A stretch of DNA of 64,000 bases from Eutypella sp. D-1 (lineage: Eukaryota; Ascomycota; Sordariomycetes; Xylariales; Diatrypaceae). This document shows, one piece after another, positions 30,706 through 40,921 of this stretch (the stretch's first letter is position 1; every line of letters starts with the position of its first letter). The notes under the pieces are model-generated. The model saw nothing but the letters and a program-made list of their open reading frames with translations. It was not told where the DNA came from and made no database searches. The stretch lies in contig JAJTTP010000001.1 of the NCBI GenBank assembly GCA_023313575.1, positions 4,092,001 to 4,156,000 of the forward strand. The letters run 5' to 3'. The translations under genes and the position numbers were made by a program.

Positions 30706-32868
30706 CACATCCACGAGCTCGAGCTATGAGGCTGTGTAAATATCGCTAAGCAATGAGTTCTAGTAAAGGTTGACAATGACATATGTAGCCCATTCAAGAT
30801 AAAAGGTAAGTCGTGTCTTGGTAGAACCGATAGAGAGGCAGTTGGTTAAATGAGAGTTCAAAGACAACATGCGATTTATACAGCACTGACAGGCTAAGAA
30901 AAGGTGTCTAGAGAGTGGCGATATTGGGTTTTCGGCTCTTAATGTTTTACCATTTTGGATATTGACAGTGACAATGGAAGTGAGATGAATAGGAGTAGGA
31001 GTAGGAGGCAAAGCAAGACAGCCTTGGAAGGTAGAAGGGGGCACGAACAACCCGAAACATCAGGGATATGTAAGTGCAACGCGATTTAGGCTGGGCCAGG
31101 AAGGGACGGCCGACGGACCTCGCAGAAGAAGACCAGGACCCATTCGATGTCTCGACCGGAAAATACACCCATTGGAGGCCCGAGATGATTGGCCCTCGTC
31201 CATCTGTACCTAGGTAGTTTTTACTTTGGTAGTGCCTTCCATGATTTCCATCTACCATTAATCAAAGGAATTCTCTGAACGATCATCTGGGAACTACAAG
31301 TAGAAGGTGCAGCCCCCGAGGTCGGTGGACCTAGTCTCGCTAGGTCGGCAAGTTGGTTACGAGTCGCGACTGACCTTTGATGTGGTGGGATGACCCCTAT
31401 TGCAACCAACAAGCAATGTCCTGTTATATATTGTGACACCTCATTGTCTCAGCACCACGGATGTTATCATGTTATCATGATTACTGCCTACCTAGGTAGG
31501 TAGGAAGTGGTGAGGACTTGGACGCTCATCGGTTCAACTCGAAGGATGGGCCAGTACTATGTAGAGACCCGATAACGCCAATATCGGTAGCATCAGTAGA
31601 TGTTTTGACTTGATGCAGGTGAAAGTCACCTACTTGAAAAGTTCCAAGTCTGGCTTTAGGCTGGCATCAGGCTGTCAGTTGTAAGCTGAGGAAAATACTT
31701 GATAAGTAAGGTCACACACATGTGGCTGTCCTGAAACCGGGAGAAAGCCCCCAGCCTACGGACCCAGGCTCCGAGGGGACGGACCGCAATGTAAGGAGGT
31801 TGTGGTTATATCCAACTGGCCGGCGCCGCATGCGGCCTCATATAGCGAAATGAGATAATGAGTTCCCCTAACGTGGGATAACTTGGATGAGCATCTGACA
31901 AGGAACAAAAGGGGCGGGCACCTTAACTGTAAGGACACCTGCATAGATTACAGTCTACAATCGCTCGGGGCCGGCTAACATATACACATACATATCGGGA
32001 TATATACTTGCATAAAAACCGTACGATTCTTTAACACATTGTGCGCCCTACTCATATCTCCCAGGTCAGCAACTCCCCCAAAATAGATTCACTTCTAGAT
32101 TAAGTGCATCCGGAATTATCGTAAATGCATCTATGAAGGCCAAAGTAGTGAAACATTTTTTTGACAGTTGCCCCTTTCTTGATCGGAGGATGTAACTATT
32201 AGATGATATGTGTTATCAGGCGAAGTTCGTAGGGTACAACTGCCTAAGCAGCTAATAAAAGGACCCTGGACAGCTCCCAATTTGCCTGGTTGTTCCTTAT
32301 TAACCCCTAAGTTGTGGAGTGGAGGCAAGCCCGGCACCTACACCCAAGCTGCCAGTTGCTCTACCTACCTACCTAGAACACAGCTACAAATCGCCAAGAA
32401 AAAGTGCCTTAAGTAAGCACTTGTACCTACGTATTAGTATGATAAGTTTGTGGCGGGGGTCTCTTAGCTGTTGCCTGTCGCTCTAAAAGCCCACTTGGTT
32501 CATGCAGGTAGACAACTACTTGAGCAAATGCCTTGGCGCCTACGTAGTTATTAGGTATTATGTACAGATATACGGGCCCCATCACATGTAAGTGAGTGAA
32601 GCAATACCGACTTCTCCGATTACAACTCCCAACCAGTTGGCCAGCCTAGTCAGTCAAGGCCCTCAAAAATAATAAATAATAAAACATCGGACGAAAAAAA
32701 CAAAAAAATTAATTCCCAATCGTGCAACCCTCCGTGATCGAACAAGCTCGAATACTGCTACCTCGAAGCCACATCATACGACCCCTCATCGCCGAATACA
32801 ACGCTTGTCGCCACCAGCCACTCAGGTGACAAATCGTGAGAGAGAGAGAGAGAGAGATAGAGGTCGAG
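30706..32868. other. Divergent intergenic region, 2.2 kb
   Basis: Separates the Ser-rich gene (-) from the polyQ gene (+) and should contain both promoters. Frames here are short and lack protein-like composition. A CCTACCTAGGTAGGTAGG palindrome is at about 31488-31505. A GA repeat lies just before the polyQ-gene start at 32837-32856. Confidence 0.65.
32837..32856. repeat. (GA)n tract in the 5' leader of the polyQ gene
   Basis: GA dinucleotide repeats immediately upstream of the ATG at 32869. GA tracts are common in fungal promoters and leaders; no specific role can be read from the sequence. Confidence 0.75.
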
Positions 32869-34323
32869 ATGCCCGGCGCAAAGCTCAACGCCGCCGCGGC
32901 GTCAGCGTCAGGCACCCCCGCTTCCAGCACCGGGGCTGGTACCGGTAAGCGCGGACGGCGGAGGTCGTCGGCAGGGAAAGCGACTGCGACTGCGACTGCG
33001 ACCGCGCTCACGCCCTCAACGAACGTCTCCCAGCCCCCGCAACCACAAGCGCAGTCACAGCCGCAGGCAACTATCCCGCACTCCGCGCAACCCCCACAAC
33101 AACACCCGCCCCGCTCACAAACCTCGATACCACCCCCGATTCTCCCCCCGCCCTACGCGCAGCAGCAGCAACACCAGAAGCAGCAGCAGCAGCAGCAACA
33201 ACAACAACAGCAACAGCAACAACCACAACAAGTCCACCCTCCTCCACCGGCCGCGCCACCGCCACCACCGCAGGTAGAGCCCATAACGCCGCCTCTGCAG
33301 CCGACGCGTCTGGGACCAGCGCGGGCGAACCTGACACACGGGTCGCAGGCCACGCAGTCGGAGGCGTCGGCGCGGGATGCGTTCCCGGCGGCGCCCGGAA
33401 TCGGCACCGGTGCCGAGCCCGAAGCCCTCGACTTCAACACGAACCCGGACGTGCTAGCCCTACGGTCCGCGATCGCCGTGCTGCAGAACCAGCGCCGCCG
33501 CGCCGCCGCCGACATCGTGGCCCTCGACCGCGCCAAGTCCGCCGCCCTCGCCGACCCGGGCGCCTTCGCCGCTGACCTTGCGGGCGGCCGCGTCGCCGTC
33601 GCCGGCGCCGGCGGTGCAGGTGGTTTGCTCGCCGCTTCGTACGGTGCCGGTCCCGGCGGTGGGTGTGATAATAGTGGCAGTAGCGGGGACAGTGACGACT
33701 CGTCGGACTCGGATGCGGAGTCGTCGAGCGATTCGGGTTCGGACGAGGAGATGGAGGACGCCGACGCCGACGCCGACACGACCACGAAGGAGGAAGAAAG
33801 CGAGGACGAGGAGGACTCCTCAGGAAAAGCGCGCGACGTGATGGACGTGGACCCGGGCTCCTCCCAGGGGACAACAAATGCAAAGACTAAGGCCAAGACG
33901 AAGAAGCAGCAGAAGGCGGCAGGAGGAGAAGAAGAAGAAGAGGAGGACAAGCCGAAATCCAAACCAAAACCGAAGCGGATACCGAAACCACAGCCGAGAC
34001 CCTGGGCCAGCCTGCCGGGCAAGCAGAACGTGGTGCGCTGCCCGCCCATCAACTGGGCGCAGTACGCCGTCGTGGGCGAGTCGCTCGACAAGCTGCACCG
34101 GGAGCAGCAGGCGCGGCCGGTGCAGGGTCAGCCCGCCGTCCTCGCCGCCGCCGCCCCCACCGCCGACCACCAGCAACAGGCGCTCTCCTTCGAGTTCAGG
34201 GGCGCCGCCGACCCGGGGACCCAGGAGCCCTACCTCGGCGTCGCCGCCCCCTACGACCCGCTGCGCGACAGGGTCGAGAGGAAGAAGCCTGGTCCTCGCA
34301 GAGGCGCGTCGTCCAAGAGATGA
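32869..34323 (+). CDS. Unrecognised polyQ/acidic protein with a conserved-looking C-terminal motif, 484 aa
   Basis: One exon from ATG 32869 (MPGAKLNAAAASASGTPA) to 34323. The N-terminal third is Ala/Pro/Gln-rich with a long Gln run (33163-33225, broken by His, Lys and Pro). A short helical block NPDVLALRSAIAVLQNQRRR (~aa 200) is followed by a Gly/Asp/Ser/Glu acidic region and a Lys-rich stretch. Near the C-terminus, PRPWASLPGKQNVVRCPPIN then WAQYAVVGESLDKLHREQ stands out as an ordered, probably conserved module, with a second short block EPYLGVAAPYDPLRD. The composition suggests a nuclear regulatory or chromatin protein, but this is inference and I cannot name the family. Very high GC gives a 312-codon antisense frame that I reject. 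Confidence 0.8.
   Translation: MPGAKLNAAAASASGTPASSTGAGTGKRGRRRSSAGKATATATATALTPSTNVSQPPQPQAQSQPQATIPHSAQPPQQHPPRSQTSIPPPILPPPYAQQQQHQKQQQQQQQQQQQQQQPQQVHPPPPAAPPPPPQVEPITPPLQPTRLGPARANLTHGSQATQSEASARDAFPAAPGIGTGAEPEALDFNTNPDVLALRSAIAVLQNQRRRAAADIVALDRAKSAALADPGAFAADLAGGRVAVAGAGGAGGLLAASYGAGPGGGCDNSGSSGDSDDSSDSDAESSSDSGSDEEMEDADADADTTTKEEESEDEEDSSGKARDVMDVDPGSSQGTTNAKTKAKTKKQQKAAGGEEEEEEDKPKSKPKPKRIPKPQPRPWASLPGKQNVVRCPPINWAQYAVVGESLDKLHREQQARPVQGQPAVLAAAAPTADHQQQALSFEFRGAADPGTQEPYLGVAAPYDPLRDRVERKKPGPRRGASSKR
33163..33233 (+). repeat. CAG/CAA repeat coding for polyglutamine
   Basis: Mixed CAG and CAA codons encode about 20 Gln in the polyQ protein. The CAA interruptions make it less prone to expansion than a pure CAG tract. 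Length differences between strains are likely. Confidence 0.9.
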
Positions 34324-35558
34324 ATGGGGTACGGTTCGTTGGGTTTGGGGCAGAGGGGGGGAGAGGGGGTTAAGAAGACACCCTCCAAAACCTATACCCA
34401 GCTACCACCTCGGAGAGAAAACGACATGACATATGCAAAACCACATCAGGGGCCCCGTTTCGGACTCCGCTCTTAACTTAGGCAGGACCCCCCTCCCCCT
34501 CCCGGAAGAGCAGGCCGGCTGGGGCCGGCTTTTCATGTTACAAGAAATGATTTCGGGATGTTCATGTTCCTTCCTCAAACCCCCCCCCCCCTTTTCTTAT
34601 AACCTGACGACGATCACGACGATAAAACGAAGAAACGACACGATAAATACGCAGGAGAAAAGTGAGAAGCACAGAGAGACCTCCTCTCCCGCCTACCACC
34701 ATTAAAAAGAAGCAATCAAAAATTTGTGAAATCAAGAAATCATCAAAGTTCAGCGTGCATGGATATATACATTTAATGACCTAGCAGCTAAGGGAGGAAA
34801 GGGGCCCGCTTGGGGGGGGGGGGGGGTTGTTATTTAACTTGCTATATCTGTTATATCTGCATTAGGCCGGCGCATTGCATTCGTACACCTTTCTCTTTTT
34901 AATCTCCAATTAGCTAGTTCGCTCATACGGAGAAAGAATGTCGATTATGTCTCTTTTTACCCTTTGCTGATATTTGATCATAGTTTATCTACAACCTCGT
35001 ATATGTATTGAGTGACCCCGTTCGTTCATTTATCACTTGCTTAAGCCACGGGAGAAGAATATTGGCTCCCATCTACTCATGCCGTGAGAAGCCCATCGCT
35101 CAGCTTCTGGATTCACTCGTAGATCTCCACGAACTCCGAGTATTCTGTGGTCACTCCAGGACACACTTTGTATCTGCGTAAGGGGCGAGCACTCGCGACT
35201 ACCCGTTTACTTGAGATGCAACATAGTAGCAGTATTGCTTGCGAAAAAAGCTGAACGTGCAAATTAGGTAGCCGTATATCTCTCTGCCTTGCAATGCAAT
35301 CCTTAAGAATTCGGATTATGTTAACTACCAGTGCCTCCCGCATGATACCCTCGAAGGAGAGAACTCGAACCGTATGCTAGAGTACATTTTGCTAGCTCAT
35401 GACCCGAAATGGTAACTGACCGATAGCCCATATGAACCCGGAATGCCCTAAACTCCCCCCCTCCATTCTAAACGCCCGCCGGCTGAGGATGTATTAGAAA
35501 ATTCGCCGCAAAGCCTGTCAAAACCGTAGAATCTACCAACATTGGGGGGCAGCCTGCT
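34324..35558. other. Intergenic region between convergent genes
   Basis: Holds the 3' flanks of the polyQ gene (+) and the E2 gene (-). A C run is at 34580-34591 and a G run at 34812-34826. No gene-like frame is seen. Confidence 0.65.
34812..34826. repeat. Homopolymer G tract, 15 nt
   Basis: Fifteen consecutive G in intergenic DNA between convergent genes. Confidence 0.9.
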
Positions 35559-37367
35559 TTACAGATCTTCCATGCTTTGTTGTACGGATCGGCGCAGCCG
35601 CCGGTTGTACATCTTTCGGTCTTCAGGACTGCCCCAGAAGAGCTTGTGGGCCTCGGGATGAACCAAGGTTCTTGGATCATAGGGAGGCGTTTCTTCCTCC
35701 AACGCCTCAATGATTGCCTCGATGTGCTGCTTGACATCCTCTCGACGGTTCAGGTTAGGGAAATAGCAGGGTGTACCATCTGCTGCTATGCGGTGGTGAA
35801 AAATGCGAGTCTCAAATTTGACCCGCGGCTGCTCCTCCGGGAAGCGAGGGCTGAAGTTGAGCTTGATACGGAACAAGCCCCCGTCGAGATTCGTCATTGG
35901 CCGACCAAAGTATGTCAGATACCAGACGAAGGGATTGTCGTCCTCGAGCTCGACGTTATGTGGGACATCGCTTCTCTTGAAGGATTCCTTGATCTGGTCG
36001 AACTGGCGGGCGAGATTGATGCCCACCGTGCCATCCTTGGCCTTAACGGTGGCGCCCTGTTCGGCCCACTTACTCGTCTCCTCATCTAACGCAGTCTTGA
36101 TCTGACGTAGGCGCCGCTCAAGTTCTGTGTAATTGAACTTGCCTTCCATGATGTTGCTCGAACCCTCAAACGGCATGCGAGTAAACGGCTGACCGTCCTT
36201 GGCCTCTTCCTTAGCCTTACTAATGCTTTCCAAGTACGAGTCGTAATACCAGAGGAAACGCCGCTTGTAGAGATCTTGGAAGGGCTCCCATGGCACTGCT
36301 GAATCATCAACGTCGAAGTCGTCTACCTCTTGAGTGTAGCCACCTCGCTCCGTCGCGCTGGATGCAGCCGCACCATTTGCTGCGATACCTAGAAAGTCCT
36401 CCAATCTCTGAATGATGGAAATTCGGAGCGTCTCGTGTCGGATCTGCACCTCACCAGTTAACAGGACACGCAATGTGTGATTTCGATCTATGAACATTAC
36501 CTTGGCGACATAATCTTTCTGGTTCTTCTTGTCTGAGGTCTCGTTCGCGTCCTCAAAACCAGGCTCGTTCTCATACGGGTTTGACGACATGAGGCTCTGA
36601 ATCGATAGCAAGATAGACTCTAGGCCTTGAGCAGCAGACCATTCTTCTCCTCGTTCGCCTCTCCATGTTCTGCCGTCGCATTAGAAAGGCAGTATGATAA
36701 GAGTCCACTAAATAATTATTTACCCAAGGATAGACCTAGTATGCGCAAGTCAGTACAGTTTCTTCTATAGCAAAGGGGAAGACAACTTGATCTTACAGGC
36801 AAACCTTGCCATTAGCATAGATATTTGGGTTGAAGCGACAACGGCCACCATTTGTCGTGGTGCACGTGACAGAAGGAGACTTGCGAGGGTAATCTGATAT
36901 GATTATGCCCATATCAGTAGGGCTCAACCTTTCAAGTGGACCTCATACAAACGAACCCTTGTTGAATTTGACGGCAAACTTTCATACAATTAGTTAGCAC
37001 AGAGACGACTGCGTAAGGCGTAGACTATGAGGACCTACCTCGAAGAAGCCGAACTCGTAGGGACTCTCGTGGGGACCGATTATGAGAGCTTTGACATTGC
37101 GAACATCTCTGTCCCTGAAGGCAACCGCCAGAGCTGGTGAAGGTTATCAAGATATGTCAGCGCAAAGCAATAGACCCGACAAGAAAGGCTTCGACATAAG
37201 GACTAGAGCATACAGAGGTCTGAACTCTTTTGGATATCGCCGATTTCCTATGAGGCACAATATGTTAGTTAGACTAACGGCAAGTCTCGCGCTAAAGTTC
37301 ATAGAGGATATTAGGACATGTGACAAATGCATACCTTGGTGATCCGGATTATCGACTGGTCAGCCAT
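35559..37367 (-). CDS. UBE2Z-like ubiquitin-conjugating enzyme (E2) with a second UBC-like domain
   Basis: Eight exons on the minus strand: 37367-37335, 37247-37214, 37133-37039, 36978-36957, 36893-36797, 36735-36724, 36669-36501 and 36443-35559, about 448 aa. Joined, the N-terminus reads MADQSIIRITKEIGDIQKSS, then [40 protein letters not shown] and LLSIQSLMSSNPYENEPGFE, which matches the UBE2Z (USE1) E2 class; FNPN replaces the usual HPN and Cys93 is the expected catalytic residue. A RGERGEEW insert follows the active site. The C-terminal half (about 310-448) looks like another UBC fold: PFVWYLTYFGRPMTNLDGGL, then FPEEQPRVKFETRIFHH and ADGTPCYF with Cys380 where a catalytic Cys would fall. 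UBE2Z takes ubiquitin or FAT10 from UBA6 in animals; fungi lack FAT10, so the partner here is unknown. The 57-nt intron 36444-36500 is in frame and stop-free. Confidence 0.93.
36444..36500 (-). other. E2 gene intron, 57 nt, in frame and stop-free
   Basis: GTAATG donor, TTAAC-type branch site and CAG acceptor. Excision joins KKNQKDYVAK to IRHETLRISIIQRLE, the continuous sequence expected in UBE2Z-type E2s. Retention would insert 19 residues starting VMFIDRNHTL without a stop. Confidence 0.85.
36724..36735 (-). other. 12-nt microexon of the E2 gene
   Basis: Between a TACTAG acceptor and a GTAAAT donor lie exactly 12 nt that, with split codons on both sides, supply Ser-Ile-Leu-Gly after the catalytic Cys-Leu. 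Without it the CLSILGTW active-site motif cannot be formed, so the exon is strongly implied. Confidence 0.85.
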
Positions 37368-39626
37368 GGCTTAGGATATCGGGCGGAAGGCCAGATATGA
37401 AAAGCTCATCAGGGTAGAGGGTTGAAGTTGGAAAAGATCGGCGCCTAGATTTATGGGTGAATAAGTAACCGTCGTGATATAGGTAGAGAGAGATCAGGCA
37501 GATAGATTCCAAGATGCCAGAAATGATAGTGAAGGAAAGAAATGGACCCGATACAGCAAGATTCTGGTAGGTATGTAACAGAGATGATGGGTAAACGTTG
37601 GAAAGCAGAGATAGGCGAAAGAAATCGGGGTTTTATATCGAACTCAGATCTCAGGTAAGTTGTTGGGTGCGTTAGATATCAGTGTGTTCCTCCGAAGTAG
37701 GACGTATTAGAAGAGTAAAATAAAAGTGTAGAGCTAGGGTGTAGGATACAGGGTGTGGGGTAGTAGTAAGATTTATGTAGGTAGAAGACAAGGCAGGAGG
37801 AGTGTTATACCTGAGTGCCTACTTTTGCGTAGGTGAAATTTGTTCAGCCTAGCCTGTCGAGCCTGATGATACTGGAAGAGGGACTGGAACCCGAGGCTGG
37901 AACCAGAGGCTGGAACCTTCACCTGACAAGCTTCCTTTCTAGGATGGATGTTTAACCTGTTGAGCTGGTGAACTGACTCCCCTACCTGGATGGGCGAGCT
38001 GTGTATAATGAACGATATTCTCAATCTTGGAATGTTTGGAAGCCACTGGAAAATAGGCAGATTGGCGTCTGGGTAGAATGATACAATATACTTATGTATG
38101 GCAAAATGATAAAGTTTGTGGTATGAGGTAGGGAGACAACCATGGATGGAGATCTTGATGGATGGATTTCAGGGCTATGAATGCCCGCGCAACTAAAGAG
38201 TTAGGTAGGTAGGTGGTGGACTTCAAGAAAGTGGGCATAGAAGTGAGTGGGGTGTGCTGTATGCATAAGCATAACAGCAACGAAGCGCCCCTCTTTGCCC
38301 CTCCTACTTGTTAGGCAGGCGAGCAGGCTGGCTGGCAGGTGCTTTCATCAAACTTGCCTCCATTCTACTACGTTAGTACTTAAGTAGGTACGTAGTGGAG
38401 GCACAAGAACTCATCCATTAGGTACCTACATGTAAGTAGTTACTTTGTAGCTGTACCTGAGCTGAGAACTTCAGTCAAGTATCCACATCAAAATGCATAT
38501 AATTATAACCTGGAAGTAGGTACCTCAAGACAGTTTGCTTTCAGGTTCGTTTGCTAAGTACCTAGGCAGGGTTAAGAAGTTGAGCAAAGCCATGTTACCT
38601 AGAGCTCTAGGAAAGACCCTTCCAAGGTTCTTTTGTCTGTCTACTGGAACTAGAATGTATCGCCTACTACTATACCTAACGGACATGACGGAATAGCCTA
38701 TCATGTCTATGATTGTAAATATGAATGAAACAACCGAAACGCCCGGAAGGCAAGACTAGGTAGGTATACGGATATGTACATCCAAACCTTAGACCCAACG
38801 GCAACTAATGCAATACGGGCTGCGATCACATGCGTATGTCCCAGTAGATATGTACTAGCCTGTAGATATACAGCTGGCAGATACATATAAAGCAAGGCAG
38901 CAAAGACAAATCTGAGGCGGGTATTCTACATAGTACCCATGGACCTATCTACCTAAATAGGTCCTCCCTATGCATACTCGGCCTATCTTGATATCCAAGG
39001 TTATCATCACTGTAGGGTTTTGCCTTGCCTTGCCTAAATCCAACAAGCCTCCATACACTTGAACATACCTTCGCTGCAACTAATAAGGCAAAAAAGAAAG
39101 GGCCGGACCTTTAGAACCTAATAATGTGGGGGAGCTGAGATAACCTAAGCAAAACCCCACATTCTTTATCGGGGTAAGGGATCGTATCGATTAGCCGCCC
39201 TGATCCCCTGAAATGCTACATATATGGATAGTATCGACTTCTGAAAATAAGCAAGGGGTGTCTGCCGCTAGCCAAGCTTGCCCAGGTGCCAACTACGTAT
39301 CTCTGGGGTGTCGTAGCCGCTCCCAGGCTAAACTAAACATACCTAGGTACTTAGGTAGTGTTAATGGGTGCTCTAATTGGTTCTACGTAGCTACTAGAGC
39401 TCTAGTTAGGTAAGTAAATAGTAAATGCATGTACAATGTGGCCAGCGAAGAATATCTGGAGATTTCTCAAGTCAATCATCTCCCAATGAATCGAAATCGG
39501 ACGCCGACAATACTTCACCACGAAGCCAATTAATTAATCAGGGAGGGAATTTCACGCGGACATTTCACCTTGACGAAGAAGAAGAAGGAGACGACGGGAA
39601 AAAAAAACCAAAAAAAAACCACAAAC
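37368..39626. other. Divergent intergenic region between the E2 gene and ERG26
   Basis: About 2.26 kb without a gene-like frame. It should contain both promoters. A duplicated GAGGCTGGAACC unit is near 37888-37918, and TAGG/CCTA palindromes are frequent (about 38210, 38420, 38565 and 39341). Confidence 0.65.
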
Positions 39627-40921
39627 ATGGTTACCAAATCAACAACGGCCACGGCGGCAGCAGCAACAACAAAAGAAAAGCTCAGCTTGGGCCGCGTCCT
39701 CGTGATCGGCGGGTGCGGCTTTCTGGGCCACCACGTCGTGCGCCTACTACTGCGCGACTGGAACTGCACCGCCGTCTCCGTCGTCGACCTGCGGTGCACG
39801 CGGAACCGGCGGCCGGACAGCGACGGCGTCGAGTACGTCGAGGCCGATATCACGGACGCCGATAACCTCGTCAAGATCCTCGGTCGACTGCGTCCCGATG
39901 TCGTCATCCACACCGCTTCACCGCCTGCCCAGGGCTCCGGTGCCGTCGTCAATGCCGTCTTCAAGAAGGTCAATGTCGACGGCACCCGCGCCGTCGTCGC
40001 TGCCTGTCAGCAGGCCGATGTCAAGGCTCTCGTCTACACCAGCTCCGCCAGCGTCATGAGTGATAATCGGAGCGACCTCATCAACGCCAGCGAGGAATGG
40101 CCCGTTATCCGGGGTAGTGCTCAGTCTGAGTACTATTCCGAGACCAAGGTAAGCAAGCAGTGAAGTCCCCCCCCCCCCCCCCCGCCCCTAACCCTCAAAC
40201 CCCCTATTCGCCACAGCTCGCCTCGCCCCGGTTCATCACTCGCTGACGATTCTCACCACCATCACTACAGGCCGAAGCCGAAGAGCTCGTCCTCGCCGCG
40301 AACCGCACCGAACCCTACAGCCTCCTAACAGCAGCGATCCGGCCGTCGGGCATCTTCGGGGAGGGCGACATGCAGCTGGTGCACCACGCGGTGCAGATAT
40401 ACCGGGACGGCAAGGACGGGGTGCAGGTAGGCGAGAACACGAACCTATTCGACTTCACGTACGCGGAGAATGCGGCCCACGGGCACCTGCTGGCGGCGCT
40501 GGCCCTGCTCGCGACGCACGCGAAGGCGAAGGCCGGGGGTCCCGGTGGCGGCGGCGCCAGCGCGCCCCTCGACTACGAGCGCGTCGACGGCGAGGCCTTC
40601 CTCATCACCAACGACGAGCCCGTCTACTTCTGGGACATGATGCGCGCCATCTGGCACGCGGCGGGCTCGCGTCGCGGGCCCCGCGACCATTGGGTGCTGG
40701 GCCGCGAGCTCGGCATCACCCTCGGCTTCGCCAGCGAGGTCTTCTTCGGCCTCATCCGCAAGCCCCCCTCCTTTAACCGCCAGCGCATCATCTACAGTTG
40801 CATGACCCGCTACTACGACATCAGCAAGGCCAAGAGGCGCCTCGGTTACCGCCCCCTCGTCGGCCTTACCGAGGGCGTCAGGCGCAGCGTCCAGTGGACA
40901 CTGGAGCAGGAGAAGAAGTGA
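39627..40921 (+). CDS. ERG26: Sterol-4-alpha-carboxylate 3-dehydrogenase (decarboxylating), Erg26
   Basis: Two exons, 39627-40148 and 40271-40921, give 390 aa. The ATG at 39627 (MVTKSTTATA) is the first in frame after an A-rich leader. It is an extended short-chain dehydrogenase/3-beta-HSD: the NAD-binding glycine motif is VLVIGGCGFLGHHVV (GxxGxxG at ~28-34), the catalytic YxxxK is YSETK (~170-174), and AAIRPSGIFGEGD and FDFTYAENAAHGHL are typical of C4-decarboxylating sterol dehydrogenases. ITNDEPVYFWDMMRAIW and the closing YDISKAKRRLGYRPLVGLTE also fit. It oxidises and decarboxylates the 4-alpha-carboxysterol in C4 demethylation (with Erg25, Erg27 and Erg28) at the ER in ergosterol synthesis. 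The intron falls directly after the catalytic Lys codon and carries a 17-nt C run. A related 3-beta-HSD paralogue cannot be fully excluded. Confidence 0.93.
40167..40183. repeat. Homopolymer C tract, 17 nt, in the ERG26 intron
   Basis: Seventeen consecutive C close to the 5' splice site of the ERG26 intron (40149-40270). The intron still ends in a normal CACTACAG acceptor. Confidence 0.9.

Noticed and set aside
33153..34091. 312-codon minus-strand frame with a long Cys run
   Set aside because: The Cys run is the reverse of the CAG/CAA polyQ codons, and the rest is a GC-rich shadow of the polyQ gene.
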